Assembly: GCA_902801565.1 (NCBI GenBank)
Contig: CADCIX010000012.1
Span: 39,156 to 103,155 of the forward strand
Reading direction: 5' to 3'
Origin: an uncultured Veillonellaceae bacterium
GTDB lineage: Bacteria > Bacillota > Negativicutes > Selenomonadales > Selenomonadaceae
DNA: 64,000 bases
Part shown: positions 19,972 to 28,736 of the stretch, piece after piece
Layout: each line of letters begins with the position of its first letter
Numbering within the stretch: the stretch's first letter is position 1
Notes under the pieces: generated by a model
Databases searched by the model: none
Told to the model about the DNA's origin: nothing
The model's input: only the letters and a program-made list of their open reading frames with translations
Made by a program: the position numbers and the translations under genes

Positions 19972-20988
19972 TCATGACAGGCAGATCGGGGTTTCGATAT
20001 GGGCGACACGCTGCTCTTTCAGGTCAGGATAGTTCCAGGGCATCTCTTTTCCTAAGAGCTGCTGCAGTGCGATGGCGGGCAGGTTGATGCCTGTGGCCAG
20101 ACAGGAGAGCTGCAGGCCTCCCGACATGCGGGGGTTGATTTCCAGCAGGAAGGTTTTTCCCTGGTGCAGGCGGAACTGCAGGTTGAGGGGCGCATTGAGG
20201 TTCAGGATGTCCAGAATCCGGTTGCTGAGAGCCATGATTTGTGCGTCGAACCTCACGACAGAATAGCGGGTGTTTGTTTTATAGCGCGGGATGACGATAT
20301 TTCCCCGGGAGGTCCTCAGGCAGTCCACACTGATTTCCGGGCCGTCCAGATATGGCATGACAAGCATCGGCACAGAGAAGTCATAGTCTTGCAGGATGCT
20401 TTTTGCCGCAGAAAGAGTGACTTTCGTATTGGGCTTGGAATAGAGTGCGGACAGCTGCTCCAGATTGTTGTCAATGACGCGGAAGGTGAGGGCGCCTTCA
20501 TCTTCTGCGAGCTTGTAGCAGACGCGGAAGCCTTTGCTGTGAAGTGTCTCGTATGCAGTACAAAATTCCGGGAAGGAATGTGTCGACAGATATTCGGGGA
20601 TGCAATCGGCCAGTCCATGTTCTGCGAAGAAGGCATAGGTCTCCTGCTTGCTGTCCAGAATCTGCATTAGTTCCGCGTTGCGTCCGCAGAGGACAAGAAC
20701 ACCAATCTCCTTGAAGGAATCCACCTGCTTTGCAATGGCTGTGATGCGATGACGTGGCACAAAGATATCGACCTTATGCTGCTTGCAGAATTCCAGGCAG
20801 AAGGAAACATATTCCTCATCGGACCGGATTTCCGGCTCTGTATGCCATTCCTCGCAAGCACGGCGGTATATGGCATGTTCGTTTCGATTGGACCCGATGA
20901 TGCAAAGGGGCTCATCGGTGCCATCCCGCATGAGCTGGATCAGATGATACGCTGTGCTGAACCAATGGTTGAACCATATTCTTGTCAT
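19972..20988 (-). CDS. ATP-grasp family protein
   Basis: 338-residue ATP-grasp enzyme of the carbamoyl-phosphate-synthase-like type: N-terminal Rossmann-like part (to about residue 110), a central ATP-binding region (SKQETYAFFAEHGL, GFRVCYKLAEDEGA) and the C-terminal metal-binding segment LLEINPRMSGG. It should ligate an amine and a carboxylate, but no biosynthetic partners are adjacent. ATG at 20988 has GGGAGG ten bases upstream and was chosen over an ATG six codons earlier. Confidence 0.75.
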   Translation of the reverse strand: MTRIWFNHWFSTAYHLIQLMRDGTDEPLCIIGSNRNEHAIYRRACEEWHTEPEIRSDEEYVSFCLEFCKQHKVDIFVPRHRITAIAKQVDSFKEIGVLVLCGRNAELMQILDSKQETYAFFAEHGLADCIPEYLSTHSFPEFCTAYETLHSKGFRVCYKLAEDEGALTFRVIDNNLEQLSALYSKPNTKVTLSAAKSILQDYDFSVPMLVMPYLDGPEISVDCLRTSRGNIVIPRYKTNTRYSVVRFDAQIMALSNRILDILNLNAPLNLQFRLHQGKTFLLEINPRMSGGLQLSCLATGINLPAIALQQLLGKEMPWNYPDLKEQRVAHIETPICLS

Positions 20989-21032
20989 ATGATGTATACC
21001 TCCCAAATGTTGACGATGTATTTATTTGAAAC

Positions 21033-21076
21033 AAAAATCCTGCCCATCAAGGTTTTGCCTTTGGGCAGGATTTTCC
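21033..21076. terminator. Bidirectional terminator hairpin
   Basis: AAAATCCTGCCCA and TGGGCAGGATTTT flank a 15-nt loop, with A runs on one side and T runs on the other. It separates the ATP-grasp gene from the truncated gene upstream. Confidence 0.75.
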
Positions 21077-21114
21077 TTGTTCTTTGGCAGAAGTGCAGAA
21101 AACACGCAAATGTC

Positions 21115-21240
21115 TCATTTTGCATCTACCGCCCAATTCGAGAAAATGAATGGCACATTGTCAAGCGTGGAATCAGTCAACCCAACCCACTGGTCGGGAT
21201 AGGCTTCCTGAATCTCCTTCCATGTCATCCGCTTTTCCAT
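21115..21240 (-). pseudogene. Truncated copy of the small module gene found at 62.5 kb
   Basis: The 41-residue product starts MEKRMTWKEIQEAYPDQWVG, matching MDKRMTWEEIKATYPDKWVG of the genes at 62482 and 63561. It then diverges (LTDSTLDNVPFIFSNWAVDA) and stops where the full-length relatives continue for 35 more residues. AAAGGAG lies eight bases before the ATG, so it may still be translated. No protease partner follows. A palindromic repeat (copy C) begins 37 bp upstream of its start. Confidence 0.65.
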
Positions 21241-21276
21241 GACCAGCGCTCCTTTCGCAAAACATTCACACATTTC

Positions 21277-21390
21277 CTAGTGTCCCACCTCGTTCAGAAA
21301 CATAAAAATAATTGTTCGAGATGTAGTCAGATGCTAGGAAGAGGAGGGCGGCGTAGCGGTGGCTACGCCAACAACGAGGCGGGACACTAG
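21277..21390. repeat. Palindromic repeat element, copy C
   Basis: 114 bp with ends CTAGTGTCCCACCTCGTTC (21277-21295) and AACGAGGCGGGACACTAG (to 21390). It carries the inner hairpin GGCGTAGCGGTGGCTACGCC and the ATAAAAATAATTGTTCGAG run. It is the inverted orientation of copy A, shorter by about 29 bp next to the inner hairpin. Confidence 0.8.
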
Positions 21391-21449
21391 CTCTATCATA
21401 GCTTTTTTTCCGATTCCTGTCAATCAATAGAAATGGAGGTCATAAACTC

Positions 21450-21637
21450 TTGAAAATCTCTCAGAAAGTGATAGAATAAAGATGTCCCTGCACAGGGTTG
21501 GACAATTGCATATGAATGGGGAGCTTGCAAACAGGCTGAGAGGAAAGTGCGCCTTTCGACCCATAGACCTGATTTGGGTAATGCCAACGTAGGGATATTG
21601 ACTTTTCTTGGGATTGCTGTCAGGCAATCCCTTTTTT
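21450..21637 (+). promoter_or_regulatory. TPP riboswitch with promoter and transcription terminator
   Basis: A promoter-like TTGAAA (21450-21455), 16-bp spacer and TAGAAT (21472-21477) precede a THI element at about 21503-21602. Its conserved blocks are GGGGAGC, GGCTGAGAGG, GACCC, ACCTGATTTGGGTAATGCC and CGTAGGGA. A hairpin GGGATTGC/GCAATCCC followed by TTTTTT (21610-21637) lies between the aptamer and thiS. Thiamine pyrophosphate would therefore switch off the thi operon by transcription termination. Confidence 0.92.
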
Positions 21638-21655
21638 GATGGGAGGTGCAGGTGG

Positions 21656-21850
21656 TTGCTCAAGATCAACGGGCAGGAGACGGATGCTGCAGGAAAGAGC
21701 ATCAGCGAATACCTGTCATCTGCAAACTATGAGCCCAGGCAGATTGTCGTCGAAATCAATGAGGAAATCATTGCGAAGGAGCGGTATGGTGAGACCATTC
21801 TCAAGGACGGCGATGTGGTGGAAATCATCAGCTTCATGGGCGGCGGTTGA
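21656..21850 (+). CDS. thiS: Sulfur carrier protein ThiS
   Basis: 64-residue ubiquitin-like carrier whose C-terminal glycine accepts sulfur as thiocarboxylate for thiazole synthesis. It starts [10 protein letters not shown] and ends in ISFMGGG, slightly longer than the usual GG tail. The TTG start at 21656 is inferred from GGGAGG nine bases upstream and from family length; upstream frames would run into the riboswitch terminator. Confidence 0.9.
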   Translation: MLKINGQETDAAGKSISEYLSSANYEPRQIVVEINEEIIAKERYGETILKDGDVVEIISFMGGG

Positions 21851-21890
21851 ATATCGGAAGACATGGGACAATAGGAGAGGAGATTTTCAT

Positions 21891-22673
21891 ATGCAGGAAA
21901 AAGATGAAAAAGATACGCTGGTTCTCGGTGGGAAGGAGTTCCATTCGAGGTTTATCCTAGGTTCGGGGAAATATTCCCTGCAGCTGATCGAGGCGGCTGT
22001 CAGGGATGCAGGTGCGGAGATTGTCACACTGGCGGTTCGCCGTGCTCAGACAAAAGAGCATGAGAACATTTTGAGTTATATCCCGGAGGGGGTGACGCTC
22101 CTTCCCAATACATCCGGCGCGCGGGATGCCCATGAGGCTGTCCGCATTGCCCATCTTGCGAGGGAATTGTGCGGGAGCAATTTCGTGAAGATCGAGATCA
22201 TGCGCGACACGAAGTATCTTCTGCCTGATAACGCGGAAACCATTCGTGCGACGGAAATCCTTGCGAAGGAAGGCTTTGTCGTGCTCCCCTATATGTACCC
22301 CGACCTCAATGTGGGGCGGGATCTTGTGAGCGCGGGAGCGGCGGCAGTCATGCCCCTTGCTGCGCCGATTGGCTCCAACCGGGGACTTGCCACCCGTGAC
22401 TTCATCCAGATGCTCATTGATGAGCTGGATCTTCCCGTCATCGTCGATGCGGGAATCGGAAAGCCTTCCCAGGCATGCGAGGCTATGGAAATGGGCGCGG
22501 CAGCGGTCATGGCAAACACGGCCCTTGCAACGGCTGGGAATCTTACGATGATGGCCTCGGCCTTCCGTCAGGCCATCGATGCGGGGCGCAAGGCGTACCT
22601 GTCAGGGCTTGGCCGGGTGCTCGTGCGGGGGGCGGCTTCCTCGGACCCGCTGACGGGATTTCTGCGGGATTAG
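21891..22673 (+). CDS. thiG: Thiazole synthase ThiG
   Basis: Forms the thiazole phosphate ring from deoxyxylulose phosphate, ThiS-thiocarboxylate and dehydroglycine. 260-residue TIM barrel. Motifs: [11 protein letters not shown] at the start, VKIEIMRD with the Schiff-base lysine region, [12 protein letters not shown] and [20 protein letters not shown]. The ATG at 21891 follows GGAGAGGAG. It lies between thiS and thiH under the TPP riboswitch. Confidence 0.96.
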   Translation: MQEKDEKDTLVLGGKEFHSRFILGSGKYSLQLIEAAVRDAGAEIVTLAVRRAQTKEHENILSYIPEGVTLLPNTSGARDAHEAVRIAHLARELCGSNFVKIEIMRDTKYLLPDNAETIRATEILAKEGFVVLPYMYPDLNVGRDLVSAGAAAVMPLAAPIGSNRGLATRDFIQMLIDELDLPVIVDAGIGKPSQACEAMEMGAAAVMANTALATAGNLTMMASAFRQAIDAGRKAYLSGLGRVLVRGAASSDPLTGFLRD

Positions 22674-22685
22674 GAGGGTGTAGTC

Positions 22686-23891
22686 ATGGACAGAAAATAC
22701 CAGTTGGAGAACGACCCATCCTCCCGCATCAATCATATGGAATACTTGCCGGATATGGAAGTGATTGAGTCGGACATTTGCGACAAGGTTCTGGAGGAAA
22801 TGAATTCCTATGATGCCTCACGCTATACGGCAAGGGATGTCAGGAATGCCCTTTCACACGAGAACTGCTCCATCGAGGATGTCAAGGCACTGCTGTCCCC
22901 TGCGGCAGAACCATTCCTTGAGGAAATGGCTCAGCGGGCACAAAGGGAAACTTCGCGCCATTTCGGCAACACCGTTTACATCTTTACGCCCCTTTATATC
23001 GACAATCACTGCGAGAACTACTGCGTCTACTGCGGGTTCAACCGCTACAACAAGATCCGGCGGCTGAAACTGAACATGGAAGAGATTGAGCATGAGATGG
23101 ATGTCATCGCCAGGAGCGGCATGGAGGAGATCCTGCTGCTGACCGGGGAGAGCAGGGGCAGCAGCAGCATCCGCTATATCGGGGAGGCATGCCGCCTCGC
23201 GGCGAAGTATTTCCGCATGGTGGGGCTTGAGGTCTACCCGGTGAATACGGAGGACTACCGTTATTTCCACGAGTGCGGGGCGGATTATGTGACGGTGTTC
23301 CAGGAGACCTACAACAGCGACCGCTATGAGGAACTTCATCTCGACGGGCGCAAGCGCATTTGGCCCTATCGTTTCCATACGCAGGAACGGGCACTCATGG
23401 CGGGCATGCGGGGCGTCGGTTTCTCCGCATTGCTGGGGCTTTCGGATTTTCGGCGGGATGCCCTTGCGACGGCGCTTCATGTCTATTATCTGCAGCGGAA
23501 ATACCCGAGAGCCGAAATGTCCCTTTCCTGTCCCCGCATTCGGCCGATTGTGGGCGGCACGGATCTGTGCTACGAAAAGGTCAGCGAGAGGCAGCTTTGC
23601 CAGATCCTCTGCGCCTACCGCATTTTCCTTCCCTTTGCCGGCATCACGGTTTCCTCGCGGGAAAGTTCTGCCTTCCGCAACGGCATTGTCCGCATTGCCG
23701 CGACAAAGGTTTCTGCCGGGGTTTCCACCGGGATTGGCGACCATGCGGAAAAATATGGCGAGGAGTGCGGGGAATGCAAGGAGGGCGATGAGCAGTTCGA
23801 GATCAATGATACCCGCAGCCTCGACACAATGTACAACGACATACGGGGAGCGGGCCTGCAGCCTGTGTTGAATGACTATGTCAGCCTTTGA
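22686..23891 (+). CDS. thiH: 2-iminoacetate synthase ThiH (radical SAM)
   Basis: Cleaves tyrosine to dehydroglycine for the thiazole ring under anaerobic conditions. 401 residues. Radical SAM CxxxCxxC is present as CENYCVYCGF near residue 109, followed by LLLTGES and the C-terminal half with RESSAFRNG. A cysteine-rich tail segment (YGEECGECKEGDEQF) matches the family. Its use instead of the oxygen-dependent ThiO fits an anaerobe. It overlaps thiE by about 20 bp. Confidence 0.95.
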   Translation: MDRKYQLENDPSSRINHMEYLPDMEVIESDICDKVLEEMNSYDASRYTARDVRNALSHENCSIEDVKALLSPAAEPFLEEMAQRAQRETSRHFGNTVYIFTPLYIDNHCENYCVYCGFNRYNKIRRLKLNMEEIEHEMDVIARSGMEEILLLTGESRGSSSIRYIGEACRLAAKYFRMVGLEVYPVNTEDYRYFHECGADYVTVFQETYNSDRYEELHLDGRKRIWPYRFHTQERALMAGMRGVGFSALLGLSDFRRDALATALHVYYLQRKYPRAEMSLSCPRIRPIVGGTDLCYEKVSERQLCQILCAYRIFLPFAGITVSSRESSAFRNGIVRIAATKVSAGVSTGIGDHAEKYGEECGECKEGDEQFEINDTRSLDTMYNDIRGAGLQPVLNDYVSL

Positions 23892-24483
23892 TTCCAAGGT
23901 CATCTGCGTGACCAACAGGAAACTCTGTCCCGACGATTTTCTGGAGAGGATCCGTCGGATTGCCCGTTGCCATCCCCATGCCATCCTGCTTCGCGAAAAG
24001 GACCTGGCGCCAAGGGAATATGAGCAGCTTGCAAGGGCCGTGATGGAAATTTGCGACATGGAGCATACGCCATGCATCCTGCATAGCTTCATTGACGTTG
24101 CAAGAGAACTTCAATCCAGAGCTCTTCATTTGCCGCTGCCCCTTCTTCGTGTAACGGGAAAATCCCTTTTGGAAGAGTTTGAGGTTCTGGGGACTTCCTG
24201 CCATTCCATGGAAGAGGCGCAGGAGGCGGAGGCTATGGGGTGCAGCTACATCACGTTGGGGCATATCTTTGCCACGGACTGCAAGAAGGGACTTTCCCCG
24301 CGAGGCATTCCCTTTCTGAAGGAGGTTTGCGGAAGGGTCCGGATTCCCGTGTATGCCATCGGCGGAATCTCGCCCCAAAACATTGCCGAGGCAGCGGCTG
24401 CAGGAGCCAGTGGCGCATGCATTATGAGCGGGCTGATGCAGTGTGTGGATGTTGAAACCTATATGCATGAGTTGAAACCGTGA
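23872..24483 (+). CDS. thiE: Thiamine phosphate synthase-like protein (ThiE/TenI family)
   Basis: 203-residue TIM barrel of the ThiE/TenI family. It would join the thiazole and pyrimidine phosphates, or, if TenI-like, aromatise the thiazole. Seen: VICVTNRKLCP, the REKDL motif, GTSCHSMEEAQEAE, YITLGHIFATDCKKG and PVYAIGGISPQNI. The phosphate-binding loop at the end resembles the family. ATG at 23872 or 23878. ThiE and TenI cannot be told apart by eye. Confidence 0.75.
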   Translation: MTMSAFDSKVICVTNRKLCPDDFLERIRRIARCHPHAILLREKDLAPREYEQLARAVMEICDMEHTPCILHSFIDVARELQSRALHLPLPLLRVTGKSLLEEFEVLGTSCHSMEEAQEAEAMGCSYITLGHIFATDCKKGLSPRGIPFLKEVCGRVRIPVYAIGGISPQNIAEAAAAGASGACIMSGLMQCVDVETYMHELKP

Positions 24484-24494
24484 AACGGTTGGCA

Positions 24495-24537
24495 GCAGCC
24501 GAAGAATCCTTTTGAAAAGGGATCTTCGGCTGTTTTA
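24495..24537 (+). terminator. Terminator of the thi operon
   Basis: CAGCCGAAGA and TCTTCGGCTG enclose an inner TCC-CTTTTGAAAAGGGA hairpin, followed by TTTTATTGTTTTT. Confidence 0.85.
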
Positions 24538-24567
24538 TTGTTTTTCAAGATTTTTCCTATTTCTCCC

Positions 24568-24596
24568 TTGACATGGTTGAAAGTGTGTGTTAATTT
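24568..24596 (+). promoter_or_regulatory. Promoter of the glycyl radical enzyme operon
   Basis: TTGACA (24568-24573), 17-bp spacer and TAATTT (24591-24596), about 64 bp upstream of the start codon, which has AAAGGAGGG as ribosome site. The A-rich leader could hold an operator for the DeoR-family regulator encoded at 30 kb, but no clear palindrome was found. Confidence 0.65.
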
Positions 24597-24659
24597 ATGA
24601 TTAAAAGTTGGAAACAATAATGTAATCTGTAAAATAAACTCTTAAAAAGGAGGGAAAAT

Positions 24660-27014
24660 ATGAAAAATATGGAAATGAGCTTGCGTATTCGCGCCCTGCG
24701 GGACAAAATGCTGTCCGAGCCGCGCTATGCATCCATCGAGCAAGCCCGCATCATCACGAATACTTACAAGGCCAATGAGGGAAAGCCGCGCATCCTGCAA
24801 CGGGCACTGGCGCTCAAGGCGGCTTTGGAGCAGATGGAGATTCGCGTGGAGCCCGGGGAACTCATTGTGGGCAACCGTACCGCCGGAGTACGGGCTGGCG
24901 TCGTATTCCCGGAGAGCGGCAGCACCTGGGTGGACAGGGAATTCGAGACCCTTCCCACAAGGGCGCAGGACCGGTTCGAGGTGCGTGAGGAGGATATCAG
25001 GGAATTTCGCGAGGAGATCAAACCCTATTGGGCGGGAAAATCACTGGAGGATGTGCTGAAAGCACGCTACGGAAAGGAAATCAGCGAGATTTCCAAGGTC
25101 GCCAAGATCAATCAGACAGATCATGCCCAGGGGCATATCTGTCCGAACTGCTCCCTTTGGCTCAGGCTGGGACCGGCGAAACTTCGGGCCCAGGCAGAAG
25201 AAAAGAAGGAATCTGCCAAGGGAGCAAAAAAGGATTTCTACGAGGCCGTCTCCATCGTCATGGCAGGGGCGCAGCATTTCATGCAGCGTTACGCGGAGCT
25301 TTTGGCGGAGCTGGCAGACAGGGAATCCATCGAAACGAAGAAGGATGAGCTTCGGCAGGTTTCCGCAAACTGCGCGGCGATTTCCGGGCGTCCTCCCGAA
25401 ACCTTCCATGAGGCGGTGCAGTCCCTCTGGTTCCTGTTCGTGATTCTCCAGATGGAATCCAATGCCTCCTCCTTCTCGCCGGGACGTCTGGATGAGATCC
25501 TGATTCCTTTCTACCGGAAGGACAGGGAGATGGGGCATCTGACCGAGGAATATGCCCTGGAAATCATGGAGTGCCTCTGGCTCAAGTTCAATCAGATCGT
25601 CTATATGCGTAACGCCAACAGTGCCAAATTCTTCGCAGGGTTCCCCATTGGCTTCAACATCGCTGTCGGCGGGCAGGATGGCGACGGAAAGGACTACGCC
25701 AACGAGATTTCCTTCCTTTGCCTGAAGGCCCAGGAGCATCTGGGGCTTCCCCAGCCGAATCTTTCCGTCAGGCTTCATGAGCATACGGGAGACGCGCTTT
25801 TGAAGGAGGCCGTCCGCGTGGTGGCAAAGGGCAGCGGCATGCCGCAATTCTTCAACGACAAGGCCATCATTCCCGCGCTGGCCAAACTGGGCATTGACGA
25901 ACGGGATGCTAGGGATTACGCTATTGTTGGGTGTGTGGAACTGACGACCCAGGGCAACAATCTCGGCTGGAGCGATGCGGCGATGTTCAATCTGAACAAG
26001 GCATTGGAACTTGCCCTGAACGGCGGCAAATGTCTGCTGACGGGGAAACGCCTTGCGCCGGACTATGGTGACCTCACTACCTACGAAACCTACGAAGATC
26101 TGGAAGAGGTGCTGCGCCGCTATATTGACGAGTTCATGGAGAAGATGATCAAGGCCTGTGAGCAGGTGGAACGGGCGCATATCGACATCCTGCCCACGCC
26201 CTTCCTGTCGGCGGTCATCGACGACTGCATGGAAAGGGGAACGGATGTAACGGCAGGGGGAGCGAGATACAATCTTTCCGGCATACAGATGATACAGGTG
26301 GCCAATCTGGCGGACAGTCTTGCCGCCATCAAGCAGCTGGTCTATGACGAGAAGATGGTAAGCCGCGAGGAATTGCTGGATGCCCTGCGGAAGGATTTCG
26401 AGGGCCATGACATTCTTCGCGCCCGCCTTCTGAACAAGGTGCCGAAGTATGGAAACGATGTGGAGTGGGTGGATGCCATTGGCGTGAAGTGGGCAAGATA
26501 CTTCCGCGAGCGCATCGGAACCTATAGGAACTATCGCGGCGGCAAGTACCATACGGGCATGTACACGGTTTCGGCGCATGTTCCCATGGGAGAGAATGTG
26601 GGGGCTTCCCCGGACGGGCGCATGGCGGGGCAGCCGTTGGCAGATGGAGGCATGTCTCCCGTCTATGGGCGCGATGTCACGGGGCCCACAGCGGTCCTGA
26701 AATCCGTCTCCAGGCTCGACAAGGAGCTTACCACCAATGGCGGGCTTCTCAACATGAAGTTCCTGCCGGAATTCTTCAGGACGGAGACGGGCATCGACAA
26801 GTTTGCAAAATTCCTGCGCACCTTCGTCGATTTGGAGATTCCTCATATCCAGTTCAATGTGGTAAGGAAGGAAGACCTCATTGCGGCGAAGAAGCATCCG
26901 GAGCAGTATCGCAGCCTCACCGTGCGTGTCGCGGGCTACACCGCTTATTTTACGGAACTGGCCGACGAGTTGCAGGACGAGATCATTGCCCGCACCAGCT
27001 ATGCCGATATTTGA
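24660..27014 (+). CDS. YbiW/PflD-type glycyl radical enzyme
   Basis: 784-residue oxygen-sensitive radical enzyme. The PFL-type domain fills residues 1 to about 640. The thiyl cysteine lies in VGCVELTTQGNNLGWSDAAM, a Cys-x-Glu arrangement typical of dehydratase-type members rather than the Cys-Cys of pyruvate formate-lyase. The glycyl radical loop is RVAGYTAYF near residue 757. The order enzyme, activase, fructose-6-phosphate-aldolase-like protein matches the ybiW-ybiY-fsaA arrangement of E. coli. That arrangement suggests a sugar-phosphate substrate; recent work links this group to 1,5-anhydroglucitol 6-phosphate, which I cannot verify here. Confidence 0.88.
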   Translation: MKNMEMSLRIRALRDKMLSEPRYASIEQARIITNTYKANEGKPRILQRALALKAALEQMEIRVEPGELIVGNRTAGVRAGVVFPESGSTWVDREFETLPTRAQDRFEVREEDIREFREEIKPYWAGKSLEDVLKARYGKEISEISKVAKINQTDHAQGHICPNCSLWLRLGPAKLRAQAEEKKESAKGAKKDFYEAVSIVMAGAQHFMQRYAELLAELADRESIETKKDELRQVSANCAAISGRPPETFHEAVQSLWFLFVILQMESNASSFSPGRLDEILIPFYRKDREMGHLTEEYALEIMECLWLKFNQIVYMRNANSAKFFAGFPIGFNIAVGGQDGDGKDYANEISFLCLKAQEHLGLPQPNLSVRLHEHTGDALLKEAVRVVAKGSGMPQFFNDKAIIPALAKLGIDERDARDYAIVGCVELTTQGNNLGWSDAAMFNLNKALELALNGGKCLLTGKRLAPDYGDLTTYETYEDLEEVLRRYIDEFMEKMIKACEQVERAHIDILPTPFLSAVIDDCMERGTDVTAGGARYNLSGIQMIQVANLADSLAAIKQLVYDEKMVSREELLDALRKDFEGHDILRARLLNKVPKYGNDVEWVDAIGVKWARYFRERIGTYRNYRGGKYHTGMYTVSAHVPMGENVGASPDGRMAGQPLADGGMSPVYGRDVTGPTAVLKSVSRLDKELTTNGGLLNMKFLPEFFRTETGIDKFAKFLRTFVDLEIPHIQFNVVRKEDLIAAKKHPEQYRSLTVRVAGYTAYFTELADELQDEIIARTSYADI

Positions 27015-27030
27015 TGGGGGAGTGGATGTT

Positions 27031-27972
27031 GTGGAAAACCTGTTGCATCCTGACGCAGACAGTGGAACTATCTTCGATGTGCGCCGCTTTTCCACCCATG
27101 ACGGCGACGGCATCCGCACAACAGTGTTCTTCAAGGGCTGTCCCCTTTCCTGTGTCTGGTGCCATAATCCCGAAGGAATCAGCGGGAAGCGGCGTCCCCT
27201 CTATTTTGAGAAAAAGTGCATCCATTGCGGAAGCTGCATCAAGGTCGCAAATCATGGCGGCGTGGGGCTTGGTGCGCAAGGGGAGATTCTTCTGAAAACG
27301 GACCGGCCGGAGGATTGGGACAGGATCATGCAGATCTGCCCCACGGGAGCGATTGCCTGGGATTCTCGTGAAGTCCATGTGATGGAGCTGTTTCGTGAGG
27401 TTTTGAAGGACGAGCCGTTTTTCCATCATGGCGGCGGGGTTACCTTATCCGGTGGGGAGCCTTTGATACAGCCGGGGTTTGCAGCGAATTTGCTGGCACT
27501 GCTGAAGGAGCAGGGCATCCACACTGCCATGGAAACGGCGCTTCTGGTGCCGGAAAGAAGCCTCGCCATGGTTCTTCCCCATCTGGATCTCATCTTTGCA
27601 GATTGCAAGTTGTTCGATGAGGAGGAGCATATCCGGGCGGCCGGGGTTTCCAATCGGCGCATCCTGGAAAATATCCACTATCTCCTCACCTCGGAAAGCC
27701 GTGACAAGGTGGTCATTCGTACCCCAATGATTCCCGGATATACGGCCACAGAGAAAAATATCGCGGACATTTCCTCATTCCTTTCCGGAATCTATCCCGA
27801 TGTCCGCTATGAATTCCTGAACTACAATCCCCTGGCATCTGCCAAGTACCATCTGGTAGGAAGGGAATACTGCTTCAAAGAGAATCCTGACCGTTTTACG
27901 AAGGAAGAGATGCAGCATTTTGCCGAAATTTCCTGCAGGAAGGGCATAAAAAACATTTCTATAGATGAATAG
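27031..27972 (+). CDS. Glycyl radical enzyme activase (YbiY/PflC type, radical SAM)
   Basis: Installs the glycyl radical on the upstream enzyme using SAM. 313 residues. The radical SAM motif is FKGCPLSCVWCHNPEG near residue 30. A ferredoxin-like insert follows with CIHCGSC and a later CPTGA, so four visible ligands support one extra 4Fe-4S cluster where many activases have two. The GGE-type SAM-binding motif is LSGGEPL. The GTG at 27031 with GGGGGAG eight bases upstream is preferred; an ATG at 27001 overlapping the previous stop is possible. Confidence 0.9.
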   Translation: MENLLHPDADSGTIFDVRRFSTHDGDGIRTTVFFKGCPLSCVWCHNPEGISGKRRPLYFEKKCIHCGSCIKVANHGGVGLGAQGEILLKTDRPEDWDRIMQICPTGAIAWDSREVHVMELFREVLKDEPFFHHGGGVTLSGGEPLIQPGFAANLLALLKEQGIHTAMETALLVPERSLAMVLPHLDLIFADCKLFDEEEHIRAAGVSNRRILENIHYLLTSESRDKVVIRTPMIPGYTATEKNIADISSFLSGIYPDVRYEFLNYNPLASAKYHLVGREYCFKENPDRFTKEEMQHFAEISCRKGIKNISIDE

Positions 27973-27986
27973 GAGGAGCAATCATT

Positions 27987-28673
27987 ATGAAATTTCTTGT
28001 TGACCATGCCGATATCCAGAAAATAAAAGAAGTATATCGCGTATTTCCCATGGACGGGGTATCCACCAATCCTTCCATCCTCGCGGCCAGCGGCCGCCAG
28101 CCCTTCGATGTCCTGAAGGAGATCCGGGAGTTTATCGGTACAAAGGCGGACCTTCATGTGCAGGTGGTGGGGTGGACCGCTGATGCCATGATGGAGGACG
28201 CGGAGCGCATCCGCAAGGAACTGGGCGCGAATACCTATGTGAAGATTCCCGTCAACGAGGAAGGGCTTGTCGCCATCAAGACGCTGCGCAAGGAAGACAA
28301 GGGGGTCCGCATCACCGCCACGGCAGTCTACACTGCCATGCAGGGCTTCCTCGCGGCCAAAGCCGGCGCGAACTTCGTCGCCCCCTATGTGAACCGCATC
28401 GATAATCTCGGTGCCAACGGCATTGAAACAGCAAAGATCATCCACGATATCTTCCGCCGCAATGACTTGTCCGCCGATATCCTCGCCGCCAGCTTCAAAA
28501 ACTCCCAGCAGGTGCTGGAGCTTTGCGCTTACGGCGTAGGCGCGGCCACGGTTGCGCCGGATGTCATCCACGGTCTCATCAAGAACGATTGTGTAAACAT
28601 GGCAATAGAAGCTTTCACGAAGGATTTTGCCAAGCTGTGCGGCGAGGGCGTCACGATGAAAAATGCCAAATAG
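27987..28673 (+). CDS. fsa: Fructose-6-phosphate aldolase / transaldolase-like protein
   Basis: 228-residue class I aldolase of the small transaldolase (FSA/TalC) family. It begins MKFLVDHADIQKIKEVYRVF, has GVSTNPSI, and has the Schiff-base lysine in NTYVKIPVNEEG near residue 85. FVAPYVNRIDNLGANG and the C-terminal VNMAIEAFTKDF also fit. Family members cleave fructose-6-phosphate or 1-deoxy analogues to glyceraldehyde-3-phosphate and a hydroxyketone. It follows the activase by 14 bp with AGGAGG as ribosome site, so it probably acts on the product of the glycyl radical enzyme. Confidence 0.88.
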   Translation: MKFLVDHADIQKIKEVYRVFPMDGVSTNPSILAASGRQPFDVLKEIREFIGTKADLHVQVVGWTADAMMEDAERIRKELGANTYVKIPVNEEGLVAIKTLRKEDKGVRITATAVYTAMQGFLAAKAGANFVAPYVNRIDNLGANGIETAKIIHDIFRRNDLSADILAASFKNSQQVLELCAYGVGAATVAPDVIHGLIKNDCVNMAIEAFTKDFAKLCGEGVTMKNAK

Positions 28674-28736
28674 TTATGGATGTTTACATTTGTTACGTAA
28701 CTGGTCAATCGTCCCATATTTTCCTTTAGAAAATCT

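Noticed and set aside
24597..24659. Clear DeoR operator in the glycyl radical operon leader
   Set aside because: AT-rich stretches such as TTATGATTAAAAGTTGG were examined, but no convincing inverted or direct repeat shared with the fru promoter was found.
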